Both the position numbers and the translations under genes were made by a program. The notes below the pieces were generated by a model. That model worked only from the letters and a program-made list of their open reading frames with translations, did no database searches and was not told the origin of the DNA. Source: Oceanospirillum multiglobuliferum (lineage in GTDB: Bacteria; Pseudomonadota; Gammaproteobacteria; Pseudomonadales; Halomonadaceae). Taken from it: 64,000 bases of DNA. Of the stretch, positions 27,109 to 36,719 are shown in pieces (within the stretch, counting starts at the first letter, position 1; every line of letters begins with the position of its first letter). Location: contig NZ_FUXG01000003.1 in assembly GCF_900167095.1 (NCBI RefSeq), forward strand, positions 152,656 to 216,655, read 5' to 3'.

Positions 27109-28488
27109 ATGTTTGAGAATTTAACCGAACGCCTTTCGAAAACCCTACGCACCATTACGGGTCAAGCACGTTTAACCGAAGATAATATTAAAGACACTCT
27201 GCGTGAGGTGCGTAAAGCACTTTTAGAAGCAGACGTTGCCCTGCCTGTTGTTAAGGCATTTATCGAGAAAGTTAGAGAGCGCGCGGTCGGTCAAGAGGTC
27301 AGCAAAAGTTTAAGTCCTGGTCAGCAGTTTGTGAAAATTGTTCAGCAAGAGCTTGAGCTGATCATGGGAGAGGCGAACGAATCGCTTAACCTACACACAT
27401 CACCGCCTGCCGTTATTCTGATGGCCGGTTTGCAAGGGGCAGGTAAGACCACCTCTGTTGCTAAGCTAGCGCGCTTCTTACGTGAGCGTGAGAAGAAAAA
27501 AGTGCTGGTGGTCAGTGCTGACGTTTATCGTCCAGCTGCGATCAAACAGTTGGAAACCTTGGCAGGAGAAGTGGGGGTTGAGTTTTTCCCAAGCTCTATC
27601 GAGCAGAAGCCTCTAGATATTGCCAATGCTGCTATTACTCACGCCAAAATCAAATTCTTTGATGTGGTGATCGTGGATACCGCCGGTCGTCTTCACGTTG
27701 ATGTCGATATGATGGGTGAGATTCAGCAGCTACATGCGGGTATCAAGCCAGTTGAAACGCTGTTTGTAGTTGATGCTATGACAGGTCAGGACGCGGCGAA
27801 CACAGCTAAAGCCTTTAATGATGCGCTACCACTAACAGGTGTGATTTTAACTAAAGCAGATGGTGATGCGCGAGGCGGTGCAGCGTTGTCTGTGCGTCAT
27901 ATCACAGGCAAACCGATCAAATTCATGGGTATGGGCGAAAAGGTAGATGCCTTAGAGCCATTCCACCCTGATCGTGTTGCTTCTCGTATCTTGGGAATGG
28001 GCGATATTCTGTCCCTGATAGAACAAGCCGAACAGCAAATTGATAAAAATAAAGCTGAGAAACTGGCCAATAAAGTCAAAAAAGGCAAAGGCTTTGATCT
28101 TGAAGACTTTCGTGACCAGCTGCAACAGATGAAAAATATGGGCGGTATGGCTGGCCTAATTGATAAACTGCCAGGTATGGGGCAGATGGCTGAGGTTGCC
28201 AAAAGTGGTGCGGCTGAAAAAGAGATGGGTAAGCTAGAAGCTTTGATCAACTCTATGACGCCAGAAGAGCGTCAAAAGCCTGACTTGATCTCTGGATCTA
28301 GAAAACGTCGTATCTGTGCTGGTTCAGGTCTACAGATTCAAGATTTAAATCGTTTGCTAAAACAGCACAAGCAAATGCAAAAGATGATGAAAAAATTCAG
28401 TACCAAAGGCGGTATGGGTAAAATGATGCGTGGTTTAGGTGGTATGTTGCCACCAAGCATGGGGGGAGGGAACTTTCCTCGCATGTAA
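27109..28488 (+). CDS. ffh: Signal recognition particle GTPase Ffh
   Basis: Protein component of the signal recognition particle; binds 4.5S RNA and signal sequences and targets ribosomes to FtsY. The 459 residues contain the N domain (MFENLTERLSKTLRTITG), the GTPase G domain (GLQGAGKTTS near 107, DTAGR near 190, TKAD near 248), and a methionine-rich M domain with the RNA-binding SGSRKRRICAGSG. The ATG at 27109 is the canonical start; the frame extends upstream to 27022 without conservation. The 290-base gap before it, shared with divergent ypjD, should hold both promoters. Confidence 0.97.
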   Translation: MFENLTERLSKTLRTITGQARLTEDNIKDTLREVRKALLEADVALPVVKAFIEKVRERAVGQEVSKSLSPGQQFVKIVQQELELIMGEANESLNLHTSPPAVILMAGLQGAGKTTSVAKLARFLREREKKKVLVVSADVYRPAAIKQLETLAGEVGVEFFPSSIEQKPLDIANAAITHAKIKFFDVVIVDTAGRLHVDVDMMGEIQQLHAGIKPVETLFVVDAMTGQDAANTAKAFNDALPLTGVILTKADGDARGGAALSVRHITGKPIKFMGMGEKVDALEPFHPDRVASRILGMGDILSLIEQAEQQIDKNKAEKLANKVKKGKGFDLEDFRDQLQQMKNMGGMAGLIDKLPGMGQMAEVAKSGAAEKEMGKLEALINSMTPEERQKPDLISGSRKRRICAGSGLQIQDLNRLLKQHKQMQKMMKKFSTKGGMGKMMRGLGGMLPPSMGGGNFPRM

Positions 28489-28524
28489 TTTACGTGTGAA
28501 AAAAGTCGCTGAAAGATAGAGCTT

Positions 28525-28559
28525 AAAACCAGCAAATTTAAACTATTTGCTGGTTTTTT
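28525..28559 (+). terminator. Terminator of ffh
   Basis: AAAACCAGCAAAT and ATTTGCTGGTTTT form a 13-base stem with a T tail. Confidence 0.9.
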
Positions 28560-28818
28560 GTGTATTCAGGCTCCAGAACTGTAAAAAAGCGCTCACAGTA
28601 CTTGCGTTTAGTATTGGGGTGCCTACAATAGCGTCCACATTTTCAGGCTGACAGATCCATCAACTTCAATGAAAAGAGCAGTTGTATGGAATATTGTGCT
28701 TTTTTGGTTCCCTATGACGGTGTTTTCACTTAGAATATGCCGCCTTTCGGGCCTAAATGGCCGTATCTGAAAGTCTGTAGCAAAATTTTGAGAACTCCGA
28801 ACATAGGATAAAAAGGCA
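28560..28818 (+). promoter_or_regulatory. Leader and probable promoter region of the rpsP operon
   Basis: No gene in this stretch. A -10-like TAGAAT at 28731-28736 lies 88 bases before rpsP, but no -35 stands at proper spacing. A GC-rich segment (GCCGCCTTTCGGGC) lies just downstream of it. The rpsP ribosome-binding site is AAAAAGG before the ATG. Confidence 0.35.
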
Positions 28819-29061
28819 ATGGTAACCATTCGTCTTGCTCGTGGCGGCTCTAAAAAGCGTCCGTTCTACCACTTGACAGTAACTAATTCACGTAGCGCTC
28901 GTAACGGTCGCTTCCTTGAGCGCGTAGGTTTCTTTAACCCTGTTGCTCGTGGCCAAGAAGAAAGCCTGCGTGTTGATCTTGAGCGTGTTGAATTCTGGAA
29001 AAGCCAGGGTGCAACTGTTTCTGATCGCGTAGCTCAACTGCTAAAGCAAGCGGCTAAGTAA
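28819..29061 (+). CDS. rpsP: 30S ribosomal protein S16
   Basis: Small-subunit ribosomal protein of 80 residues needed for 30S assembly. It starts [19 protein letters not shown], the S16 signature, and keeps [14 protein letters not shown]. First gene of the rpsP-rimM-trmD-rplS operon, with short gaps of 36, 12 and 38 bases between the genes. Confidence 0.98.
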   Translation: MVTIRLARGGSKKRPFYHLTVTNSRSARNGRFLERVGFFNPVARGQEESLRVDLERVEFWKSQGATVSDRVAQLLKQAAK

Positions 29062-29097
29062 TTTTAGACGCTGCACTATAGAGAATTAGATCTGCTT

Positions 29098-29631
29098 ATG
29101 TCTCAGCCAAAAGATGATTTCGTAGTACTTGGTAAGCTTACAAGTCCTTTTGGTATTCAAGGCTGGGTTAAGGTCTATTCTTATACTGATCCAATCGACA
29201 ACATCTTTCAGCATAAAAGCTGGTCTTTGTGGTTAGACGGCAAACACGTTGGTGACTTTGTTGTCAGTAAGGGCCAGAAACACAGTAAAGGTTTGATCGT
29301 ACTTCTGAAAAATATTCAGGATCGTACACAAATTGAAAAGCTGTGTGGCAGTGAAATTCGTATACCAAAAGAAACACTGCCTGAGTTGGAAGACGGAGAC
29401 TATTATTGGCATCAACTAGAGGGGCTAGAAGTAGTCACTGTAGCGGGTGTTAATTTGGGTCGGATTGCCTATCTGATGGAAACAGGTGCGAACGATGTCG
29501 TGGTCATACATGCGTCTAGCGACAGCGTTGATGACAATGAGCGTTTGATTCCTTATCTAATTGATCAGGTAGTCAAAGAAGTTAACCTCAGCACCGGAAA
29601 AATGGTGGTGGACTGGGATCCTGACTTCTAA
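29098..29631 (+). CDS. rimM: Ribosome maturation factor RimM
   Basis: 16S rRNA processing and 30S maturation factor that binds S19. The 177 residues contain the N-terminal RimM barrel (VVLGKLTSPFGIQGWVKVYS) and a C-terminal PRC-barrel (DYYWHQLEGLEVVTVAG...LIPYLIDQVVKEVN). It sits in its standard place between rpsP and trmD. Confidence 0.97.
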   Translation: MSQPKDDFVVLGKLTSPFGIQGWVKVYSYTDPIDNIFQHKSWSLWLDGKHVGDFVVSKGQKHSKGLIVLLKNIQDRTQIEKLCGSEIRIPKETLPELEDGDYYWHQLEGLEVVTVAGVNLGRIAYLMETGANDVVVIHASSDSVDDNERLIPYLIDQVVKEVNLSTGKMVVDWDPDF

Positions 29632-29643
29632 AGAGATATTACT

Positions 29644-30390
29644 GTGTGGTTAGGTGTTGTATCCCTGTTTCCAGGGATGTTTGATGCAGTTACCGAGTAC
29701 GGTGTGACTGGGCGAGCGGTTAAAAATGAACTGCTCTCGCTAGAATTCTGGAATCCTCGTGATTTCACAACAGACAAGCACCGCACAGTTGACGATCGTC
29801 CTTATGGCGGCGGCCCTGGTATGCTGATGAAAGTTCAGCCCTTGCATGATGCCATTATGGCAGCTAAGCAAGCAGCCGGTCCGAACGCTAAGGTGATTTA
29901 TATGTCTCCACAAGGGCGCCCTCTTGACCAAGAAGGGGTGCGTGAGCTGTCTTCTCGTGAGCGAATGGTTATTGTTGCCGGCCGCTATGAGGGGATCGAC
30001 GAGCGTGTTGTGGAGACACTGATTGATGAAGAGTGGTCAATAGGCGACTATGTTCTAAGCGGTGGTGAACTAGCTGCTTTAACTCTCATTGATAGCGTAT
30101 CACGATTGATTCCTGGCGTACTGGGGCATGAAGATTCCGCTGAGGAAGACTCATTTGCTACAGGCTTGCTGGACTGTCCGCACTACACCCGACCTGAAGA
30201 GGTTAATGGTTTGCAGGTGCCGGAGGTTCTGTTAAGCGGGAATCATGCAGCCATTCGTCGGTGGCGACTCCAGCAATCTCTGGGACGAACATGGTTACGA
30301 CGTCCTGATCTGCTGGAAAAGGTCGACCTGGACGATGAGCGCCAGGCATTGTTGGAAGAATTCATCCGCAATCATGACGGTTCGCGCTGA
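29644..30390 (+). CDS. trmD: tRNA (guanine-N1)-methyltransferase TrmD
   Basis: Essential SPOUT-class enzyme that makes m1G37 in tRNAs reading CNN codons, preventing frameshifting. The 248 residues show [18 protein letters not shown] at the start, [14 protein letters not shown], the trefoil-knot SAM site [12 protein letters not shown] and the [14 protein letters not shown] block. The start is GTG at 29644, 12 bases after the rimM stop. Confidence 0.97.
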   Translation: MWLGVVSLFPGMFDAVTEYGVTGRAVKNELLSLEFWNPRDFTTDKHRTVDDRPYGGGPGMLMKVQPLHDAIMAAKQAAGPNAKVIYMSPQGRPLDQEGVRELSSRERMVIVAGRYEGIDERVVETLIDEEWSIGDYVLSGGELAALTLIDSVSRLIPGVLGHEDSAEEDSFATGLLDCPHYTRPEEVNGLQVPEVLLSGNHAAIRRWRLQQSLGRTWLRRPDLLEKVDLDDERQALLEEFIRNHDGSR

Positions 30391-30428
30391 ACGCGCAAGT
30401 CGAGCGGCTTAAATCTAGGAGCGAGCTA

Positions 30429-30785
30429 ATGAGCAGCAAAAATACTGTAATTCAGGCGATTGAAGCCGAACAGATCAACAAAGAAATCCCTGAGTTTGCA
30501 CCAGGCGATACTCTAGTTATTCAAGTAAAAGTAAAAGAAGGTGCACGCGAGCGTCTACAGGCGTTTGAAGGCGTTGTAATCGGCAAGCGTAACCGTGGTC
30601 TGAACTCTGCTTTTACTGTACGTAAAATCTCTCACGGTGTTGGTGTTGAGCGTACTTTCCAGACTTACAGCCCTATCGTAGATAGCCTAACTGTTAAGCG
30701 TCGTGGTGACGTTCGTCAGGCTAAACTGTACTATCTACGTGATTTGAGCGGTAAAGCTGCACGTATTAAAGAAAAATTGTCTTAA
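30429..30785 (+). CDS. rplS: 50S ribosomal protein L19
   Basis: Large-subunit protein at the 30S-50S interface, 118 residues. The blocks [40 protein letters not shown] and [17 protein letters not shown] are typical of L19. Good Shine-Dalgarno AGGAGCGAG. Last gene of the operon, followed by a strong terminator. Confidence 0.98.
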   Translation: MSSKNTVIQAIEAEQINKEIPEFAPGDTLVIQVKVKEGARERLQAFEGVVIGKRNRGLNSAFTVRKISHGVGVERTFQTYSPIVDSLTVKRRGDVRQAKLYYLRDLSGKAARIKEKLS

Positions 30786-30802
30786 TCTAAACGATTGGGC
30801 AG

Positions 30803-30838
30803 AAAAAAACGGGCAACCTTTGGGTTGCCCGTTTTTTT
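30803..30838 (+). terminator. Terminator of the rpsP-rimM-trmD-rplS operon
   Basis: ACGGGCAACC and GGTTGCCCGT stem, flanked by A and T runs of seven, so it may work in both directions. Confidence 0.94.
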
Positions 30839-30987
30839 ATGTCTAAAATAAAGGTCATACAGATGGAACACCATCAGTTTATTTGAGTCCCAGTTACTCT
30901 ACCCTCTGATTCCAGCTACACTACTTGGCTTAGTTTAAATGATAGAGCTGGTTGCTAGGCTCTAATGAGATACTAAAAGGATCCCCA

Positions 30988-31728
30988 ATGAAATTTCTAC
31001 ACGCAATTTCTTTTGTTAGCCTGAGTTTTGCAGGTTTAGCATTTTTTAGCGCGGCTCATGCAGTAACAGCGGAAGAGGTGATCAAGCAAAAGCTACAAGC
31101 TGCAGGAAGAGATATTCCAGTTACAGTGGTTCGCCCTTCTGTGGTGGAAAATATTTATGAAGTAGAACTCAGTTCCGGAGAGGTCTTCTATAGTACTGCC
31201 GATGGCGGTTATCTATTCAGTGGTGATCTTTATCAAGTGGCACCACAGGGCTTTAAAAATATTACTGAAGAGGGGCGCATGTTAGCCCGTGCTCAGCAGA
31301 TTCAAAGCTTAGATGAAAAAGAGCTGGTTATCTTTCCGGCTGAAGGGGAGAAAAAAGGTCAAATCACCGTTTTTACTGATATTGATTGCGGTTATTGCCG
31401 AAAGTTACATCAAGAGGTGCCTGAGCTAAATAAAATGGGCATCAGTGTGCGTTATATGGCCTTCCCAAGGGCAGGTCTAGGTTCAGAGGTCTATCGTACA
31501 ATGGCCTCTGTATGGTGCTCAGACAATCGACAAGATGCATTGACCCGAGCAAAGCAAGGTGAGGCTATTCAGTCTAAAGATTGTAAAAATCCTATTGCGG
31601 TTCAATACCAGTTAGGCCAAAAATTAGGTGTTAATGGCACGCCTGCAATTTTTCTAGATGATGGTCGATTACTCCCCGGTTACATGCCTGCCGCTCGAAT
31701 AGCAACAACACTAGGTCTAAAGCTTTAA
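30988..31728 (+). CDS. dsbC: Thiol:disulfide isomerase DsbC
   Basis: Periplasmic disulfide isomerase, kept reduced by DsbD. The 246 residues contain a signal peptide (1-25, ending AAHA), an N-terminal dimerisation domain (~26-90) and a thioredoxin domain with active site CGYC (134-137). A second, structural cysteine pair (C-x11-C, WCSDNRQ...SKDC) and the cis-proline loop GTPAIFLDDG are also present. The ATG at 30988 has AAAAGG upstream. The dsbC-hom-thrC order also occurs in Pseudomonas. Confidence 0.95.
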   Translation: MKFLHAISFVSLSFAGLAFFSAAHAVTAEEVIKQKLQAAGRDIPVTVVRPSVVENIYEVELSSGEVFYSTADGGYLFSGDLYQVAPQGFKNITEEGRMLARAQQIQSLDEKELVIFPAEGEKKGQITVFTDIDCGYCRKLHQEVPELNKMGISVRYMAFPRAGLGSEVYRTMASVWCSDNRQDALTRAKQGEAIQSKDCKNPIAVQYQLGQKLGVNGTPAIFLDDGRLLPGYMPAARIATTLGLKL

Positions 31729-31854
31729 GCCTGTTTTTCTCTACGCCAAAAGAGGCTAATATGTAGGGCTTTAAAGCCTTTGTGGGTCGCTAGCATTGTT
31801 AGTGGAAGCGCTTAGCGGCTTGTTAATTGCAGGAAACGTCAAGAGGGTAAAGCA

Positions 31855-33162
31855 TTGAAACCAGTTAAAGTGGGTGTGTGTGGATTAGGTACTGTCGGTA
31901 GCGGTACTGTGAATGTATTGCATCGTAATGCAGAAGAGATTGCCCGTCGTACTGGTCGCCCGATTATTGTAGAGCAGATTGGTGCCCGTCGTGACAATGC
32001 CAACTGCGATACCACAGGCATTAATGTCACGCGTGATATTTTTGACGTAGTTAACAATCCTGAAATCGACATCGTTGTTGAGCTAATTGGCGGCTATGAT
32101 ATCGCCCGTGAATTGGTCATGAAAGCGATCGAAAATGGCAAACATGTCGTCACAGCCAACAAAGCGCTGATTGCAGTACATGGCAATGAAATTTTTGAAG
32201 CTGCTCGTGCTAAAGGCGTTGTTGTGGCTTTTGAGGCTGCTGTAGCGGGTGGTATTCCAGTTATTAAAGGCATTCGTGAAGGCTTAGCGGCCAATAATAT
32301 CAGCTGGTTAGCGGGTATTATTAACGGTACTGGCAACTATATCATGACTCAAATGCGTGACTATGGTCGTGACTTTGATGATGTTTTAAAAGAAGCGCAG
32401 GCGCTAGGTTATGCTGAAGCTGATCCCACCTTCGACGTTGAAGGCATTGATGCAGCCCACAAACTGACCATTTTGGCATCTGTGGCTTTTGGTATTCCAT
32501 TACAGTTTGATAAAGCTTATACAGAAGGCATTACCAAAATCACCCCACTGGATATCGTACAGGCTGATGAGTTAGGTTATATCATCAAGCACCTAGGTAT
32601 TGCGCGTCGCACTCAGTCTGGTGTTGAACTACGTGTACACCCAACCTTGATTCCAAAATCGCGCTTAATTGCCAATGTACATGGTGTACTGAACGCAGTA
32701 ATGGTACATGGCGATGCAGTTGGCCCTACCATGTATTACGGCCCAGGTGCAGGTGCAGAGCCAACAGCTTCGTCTGTGGTGGCTGATATTGTTGATATCT
32801 CGCGCAATATCTCCGCAGACTACTCTGATCGTGTGCCACCTTTGGCATTTGCTCAAGATGCTTTAGATAATAACGCTGAAATTTTGTCTATGGATGAAGT
32901 GAATACAGCTTATTACTTACGTATTCAAGCGGTTGATCGTCCAGGCGTGCTGGCACGTGTTGCAACGATTCTGAGTGAAAAAGGCATCAGTATTGAAGCT
33001 ATCATCCAGAAAGAAGCCAAAGAAAGTGAACTAGTGCCAATTATTTTGATGACCCACCAAGCCAAAGAAAAACAGATGAATGAAGCAATCCGTGAGATTG
33101 AATCTTTGTCTGATATTTGCGGTGACGTGATACGTATCCGTGTTGAAAGCTTAGATAACTAA
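31855..33162 (+). CDS. hom: Homoserine dehydrogenase
   Basis: Reduces aspartate semialdehyde to homoserine for threonine and methionine synthesis. The 435 residues include the NAD(P) site VGVCGLGTVGSGTVNVL, the catalytic-domain signature GIINGTGNYIMTQM, ALGYAEADPTFDVEGIDAAHK, and a C-terminal ACT domain (~355-435) likely giving threonine feedback. The start is a TTG at 31855 with AGAGGG at good spacing. This is the monofunctional enzyme, without a fused aspartokinase. Confidence 0.96.
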   Translation: MKPVKVGVCGLGTVGSGTVNVLHRNAEEIARRTGRPIIVEQIGARRDNANCDTTGINVTRDIFDVVNNPEIDIVVELIGGYDIARELVMKAIENGKHVVTANKALIAVHGNEIFEAARAKGVVVAFEAAVAGGIPVIKGIREGLAANNISWLAGIINGTGNYIMTQMRDYGRDFDDVLKEAQALGYAEADPTFDVEGIDAAHKLTILASVAFGIPLQFDKAYTEGITKITPLDIVQADELGYIIKHLGIARRTQSGVELRVHPTLIPKSRLIANVHGVLNAVMVHGDAVGPTMYYGPGAGAEPTASSVVADIVDISRNISADYSDRVPPLAFAQDALDNNAEILSMDEVNTAYYLRIQAVDRPGVLARVATILSEKGISIEAIIQKEAKESELVPIILMTHQAKEKQMNEAIREIESLSDICGDVIRIRVESLDN

Positions 33163-33178
33163 GTTTCAATACCGCAAA

Positions 33179-33206
33179 AAGGCTGTAGCGTTCATCGCTC
33201 AGCCTT
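33179..33206 (+). repeat. Hairpin between hom and thrC
   Basis: AAGGCTG-AGCG pairs with CGCT-CAGCCTT with one bulged base. There is no T tail, so it is more likely an mRNA-processing or partial attenuation element than a full terminator. Confidence 0.45.
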
Positions 33207-33308
33207 CGCAAGAGCATATAAATTATTGTGCAGCACAGACCTTAAGATTGCTGCACAGATAACAAACGATTCGACTCATTGAGTCCTGCAAATAAAACGA
33301 GAATTCCC

Positions 33309-34703
33309 GTGCGTTATATCAGTACTCGCGGCCAAGCGCCTGCCCTTAATTTTGAAGATGTAGTATTAACTGGTTTGGCTACCGATGGTGGCTTGTATGT
33401 ACCAGAAACGATTCCACAATTTAGTGCAGAAGAGATCGCCTCATGGGCAGGTCTATCTTACACAGAGATTGCGTACAAAGTGATGCACGCTTTTATCGGT
33501 GACGAGATTCCAGCCGACACTCTAAAAGCAATGATTGAAGACACTTATAGCACCTTCAAACATGATGCAGTCACACCGCTTAAACAACTAGATAGCAACC
33601 ACTACCTATTGGAATTGTTCCACGGCCCCACCTTAGCGTTTAAAGATGTTGCCTTACAGATGCTAGGTCGTCTATTGGATCACTTCCTAGGTAAGCGCAA
33701 TGAGCATGCAGTGATCATGGGCGCAACCTCTGGCGATACAGGGTCTGCTGCGATTGAGGGCTGTAAGCCTTGTGAGCATGTGGATATCTTTATCCTGCAC
33801 CCTTACAACCGCGTATCAGAAGTACAGCGCCGTCAAATGACCACTGTGCTGGCTGATAACGTATTCAATATCGCGGTAGAAGGTAACTTTGATGATTGCC
33901 AAGCAATTGTTAAAGCTAGCTTTAACAACCAAGGCTTCTTAGGTGGTAACACTCGTCTAGTGGCAGTGAACTCGATCAACTGGGCGCGCATTATGGCGCA
34001 GATCGTGTACTACTTTGTGTCTGCTGTTGCGGTTGGCGCACCACACCGTAAAGTCTCGTTTAGCGTACCTTCAGCCAACTTTGGCGATATTTTCGCGGGT
34101 TATATGGCCTATAAAATGGGGCTGCCAGTGAATCAGTTTGTTGTGGCAACCAACGCTAACGACATTTTGCACCGTGTCATCAGCAAAAATGATTTCAGCA
34201 AACAACCTCTGCTGCATACTTTATCGCCAAGTATGGATATCGTAGTGTCTAGCAATTTTGAGCGTTTATTGTTCGATCTTTATGATAATGATGGCGCTGC
34301 GGTGGAAGATTTACTGAATCGTTTCAATAACGAACCAGTGCAAATTGAACAGACTCGCTGGGATAATGCTCGCAAATTGTTTGACAGCCTAAGCGTTGAT
34401 GACGCAACCACTATTGACGTGATTAAAGAGGCTTTTGAGCGTACTGGCGAGCTATTAGACCCGCATACTGCAACGGGCTATCGTGCGGCTGAAGTTTGTA
34501 ATCGTGACCAATCTGTGCCGATGATTACCTTGGCGACTGCTCATCCAGCAAAATTTGAAGATGCTGTGATAAAAGCAGGCTTTGCTCAAGGCGCGCCATT
34601 ACCACCGCATATGGCTGACTTGTTAGAGCGTGAAGAACGCTACACAGTACTGCCAGCAGATGCGGCAGCTATTCAACAATATGTTGTTGAAAATAAACGC
34701 TAA
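33309..34703 (+). CDS. thrC: Threonine synthase
   Basis: PLP enzyme converting O-phosphohomoserine to threonine. The 464 residues begin MRYISTRGQAPALNFEDV from a GTG at 33309, the family's usual start; an in-frame TTG at 33279 is rejected. The PLP lysine is in GPTLAFKDVALQ and the phosphate loop in GATSGDTGSAAIEG. Follows hom, completing the threonine branch. Confidence 0.95.
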   Translation: MRYISTRGQAPALNFEDVVLTGLATDGGLYVPETIPQFSAEEIASWAGLSYTEIAYKVMHAFIGDEIPADTLKAMIEDTYSTFKHDAVTPLKQLDSNHYLLELFHGPTLAFKDVALQMLGRLLDHFLGKRNEHAVIMGATSGDTGSAAIEGCKPCEHVDIFILHPYNRVSEVQRRQMTTVLADNVFNIAVEGNFDDCQAIVKASFNNQGFLGGNTRLVAVNSINWARIMAQIVYYFVSAVAVGAPHRKVSFSVPSANFGDIFAGYMAYKMGLPVNQFVVATNANDILHRVISKNDFSKQPLLHTLSPSMDIVVSSNFERLLFDLYDNDGAAVEDLLNRFNNEPVQIEQTRWDNARKLFDSLSVDDATTIDVIKEAFERTGELLDPHTATGYRAAEVCNRDQSVPMITLATAHPAKFEDAVIKAGFAQGAPLPPHMADLLEREERYTVLPADAAAIQQYVVENKR

Positions 34704-34733
34704 TTAGAAAATTGGCGTTTATTTAATAGATTA

Positions 34734-34758
34734 GGGCGAACAACTGTTCGCCCTTTTT
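34734..34758 (+). terminator. Terminator of hom-thrC
   Basis: GGGCGAACA and TGTTCGCCC followed by five T residues. A second hairpin (AAATAAACGC 34691-34700 / GCGTTTATTT 34715-34724) lies just before, with its left arm ending at the thrC stop codon. Confidence 0.88.
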
Positions 34759-34802
34759 ATTCATTAAAACTTCACTTTTAACCTATCAGTGGGACGATAT
34801 AA

Positions 34803-36695
34803 GTGTCTAACATAATAAGAAATAAACAAAAAACTAGCCGAGGACAGCTCTGTGCATGGCTTGGCTGGTATGGTGTATGGGTAAGTTTCCTCGCCATATT
34901 AATCTTCTTTCGTTTTACAGCTTATATTGATACACCTAGCACAGGTTTGGGCTGGTCATACCTGATTAGCACATGGATTGGTCATGCCGCATTACTGTCA
35001 TTTTTGATGGTTCCTCTCTTCTTGATTGTCGCTTTAATCTATCCATTAAAACGTACCTTAACATTTATCGCAGTTGTACTCTCAAGCTTAGGACTAACAT
35101 TGTTAGTTCTAGACAGCTTTGTATTTGATCAGTACCGTTTTCATATTAACGGCTTTGTATTAGACCTGATTCTAAATGATACCGATGGCCAGATATTTGA
35201 CTTTTCATTGACCTCAAAACTTATTGCCTGCATGGGTGTATTGGGTATTTTTCTAACACAAATATTCGCAGCAAAATGGCTATGGTCAAATCTAAGCAAG
35301 ATACGCTCTGCTAGAAAAGGCTGGCTAGTGAGTTTGGTTTTATTTGCCGCTTTGTTGGGTAGCCATGGTATACATGCTTATGCCCATGCGATGTACCTGT
35401 TTGATGTTACGCGCCAAGCACGTTTCTATCCCGTACATTTTCCTACCGAGGCCAAGAAAGAGTTAGCACAATGGGGTATCTCAAACCCAGAGGCAGAAAA
35501 GCAAGCGGCCCTGCTAAAAAAAGGTTCAGGAGTCGTCCATTACCCGTTACAACCGATGCAGTGTGAAAAGCCATTAGCGCAGAAAAATGTCTTATTGATT
35601 GCAGTGGATTCATGGCGCTTTGATACTGCGGACGAGCAAACAGCACCTAATATCGCTAATTTTGCTAATCAATACGGAACGAGATTTACTAATCACTACA
35701 GCGGCGGAAATGGCACTCGTACAGGGGTTTTTTCAATGTTTTATGGCCTACCGGGAACCTACTGGGATGCCATGGCCAGCAGCTCTACACCCGCGCTAAT
35801 GATACAGCAACTGCAACAACAAGATTATGAGTTTGGTATTTTTTCAAATGCTAAACTGACCAGTCCGGCCTTTGATAAAACCGTATTTTCCTCCATACAG
35901 AATCTACGTATTGATACCGTTGGCAACAGCTCAGCGGAGCGTGACATACGGCTTACCGATGATTGGCTGGAATGGTTAGAGCTGAAACAACAATCGAAAG
36001 GCTCAACCAAGCCATTTTTTGGTTTTTTATTTTATGATGCGCCGCACTCTTATAGCCCTATTGCAGGCTACCCAGAAGTATTTAGTCCTGCATGGAGCTC
36101 AGTCAATTTCTTAGCTTTAAACAATAATTTTGATCCGACACCTTTCTTAAATCGCTATAAGAACGCTGTTCATTTTACAGATAGTCAAATTGGTAGAGTT
36201 TTAAGAGATTTAAAGCAGCGCAATCTGCTGGATAATACACTGGTGATTATTACAGCTGATCATGGACAAGAGTTTAATGATAATAAGAAAAACTATTGGG
36301 GGCATGGCAGTAATTTTACTCGTTACCAGCTGCAAGTACCTTTGATTATTGCAGGCGAGGGTTTCACCGCAGGTCAAACAATAGACCATGCAACCTCTCA
36401 TTTTGACTTGGCACCAACAGTATTAACGGATATAGCAGGTTGCCAAAATGATGTTAAAGATTACAGTGCAGGCCGACATCTTTTAAACTCCCAAACAAGT
36501 GAGAGGGCTCCTCAGTGGCGCTTAGCAGGCGCTGTGGGAAATTATGGTGTAATTGAGCCTAATCGAATTACCGTCACTTATCAGACTGGTCAGTATGAAA
36601 TCTTGTCGCCAGAGTATGAAACTCAGCCAGAAGCCAGCCTTAATATGACAACGTTTGGACAAGTACTCAAAGAGATGAGTCGTTTTTACAAGTAG
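34803..36695 (+). CDS. PbgA/YejM-like inner-membrane protein (DUF3413 + sulfatase fold)
   Basis: Inner-membrane protein of 630 residues. Five hydrophobic segments (~25-205) form a DUF3413-like domain, followed by a periplasmic sulfatase-like domain (~260-580) with LIAVDSWRFD, YSGGNGTRTGVFSMFYGLPG, TADHGQEFND and GHGSNFTRYQLQVPLII. In enterobacteria PbgA/YejM controls LpxC turnover and lipopolysaccharide level; a similar envelope role is inferred. Whether the domain is catalytic is unclear, although an Asp-His pair and a possible threonine nucleophile are retained. The start is a GTG at 34803. It sits between thrC and recJ. Confidence 0.8.
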   Translation: MSNIIRNKQKTSRGQLCAWLGWYGVWVSFLAILIFFRFTAYIDTPSTGLGWSYLISTWIGHAALLSFLMVPLFLIVALIYPLKRTLTFIAVVLSSLGLTLLVLDSFVFDQYRFHINGFVLDLILNDTDGQIFDFSLTSKLIACMGVLGIFLTQIFAAKWLWSNLSKIRSARKGWLVSLVLFAALLGSHGIHAYAHAMYLFDVTRQARFYPVHFPTEAKKELAQWGISNPEAEKQAALLKKGSGVVHYPLQPMQCEKPLAQKNVLLIAVDSWRFDTADEQTAPNIANFANQYGTRFTNHYSGGNGTRTGVFSMFYGLPGTYWDAMASSSTPALMIQQLQQQDYEFGIFSNAKLTSPAFDKTVFSSIQNLRIDTVGNSSAERDIRLTDDWLEWLELKQQSKGSTKPFFGFLFYDAPHSYSPIAGYPEVFSPAWSSVNFLALNNNFDPTPFLNRYKNAVHFTDSQIGRVLRDLKQRNLLDNTLVIITADHGQEFNDNKKNYWGHGSNFTRYQLQVPLIIAGEGFTAGQTIDHATSHFDLAPTVLTDIAGCQNDVKDYSAGRHLLNSQTSERAPQWRLAGAVGNYGVIEPNRITVTYQTGQYEILSPEYETQPEASLNMTTFGQVLKEMSRFYK

Positions 36696-36719
36696 CCAAT
36701 TTAGGAACTCAACCACGCG

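Noticed and set aside
27897-28250. 117-residue frame antisense to ffh
   Set aside because: Composition follows the reverse of the conserved Ffh M-domain codons; no independent support.
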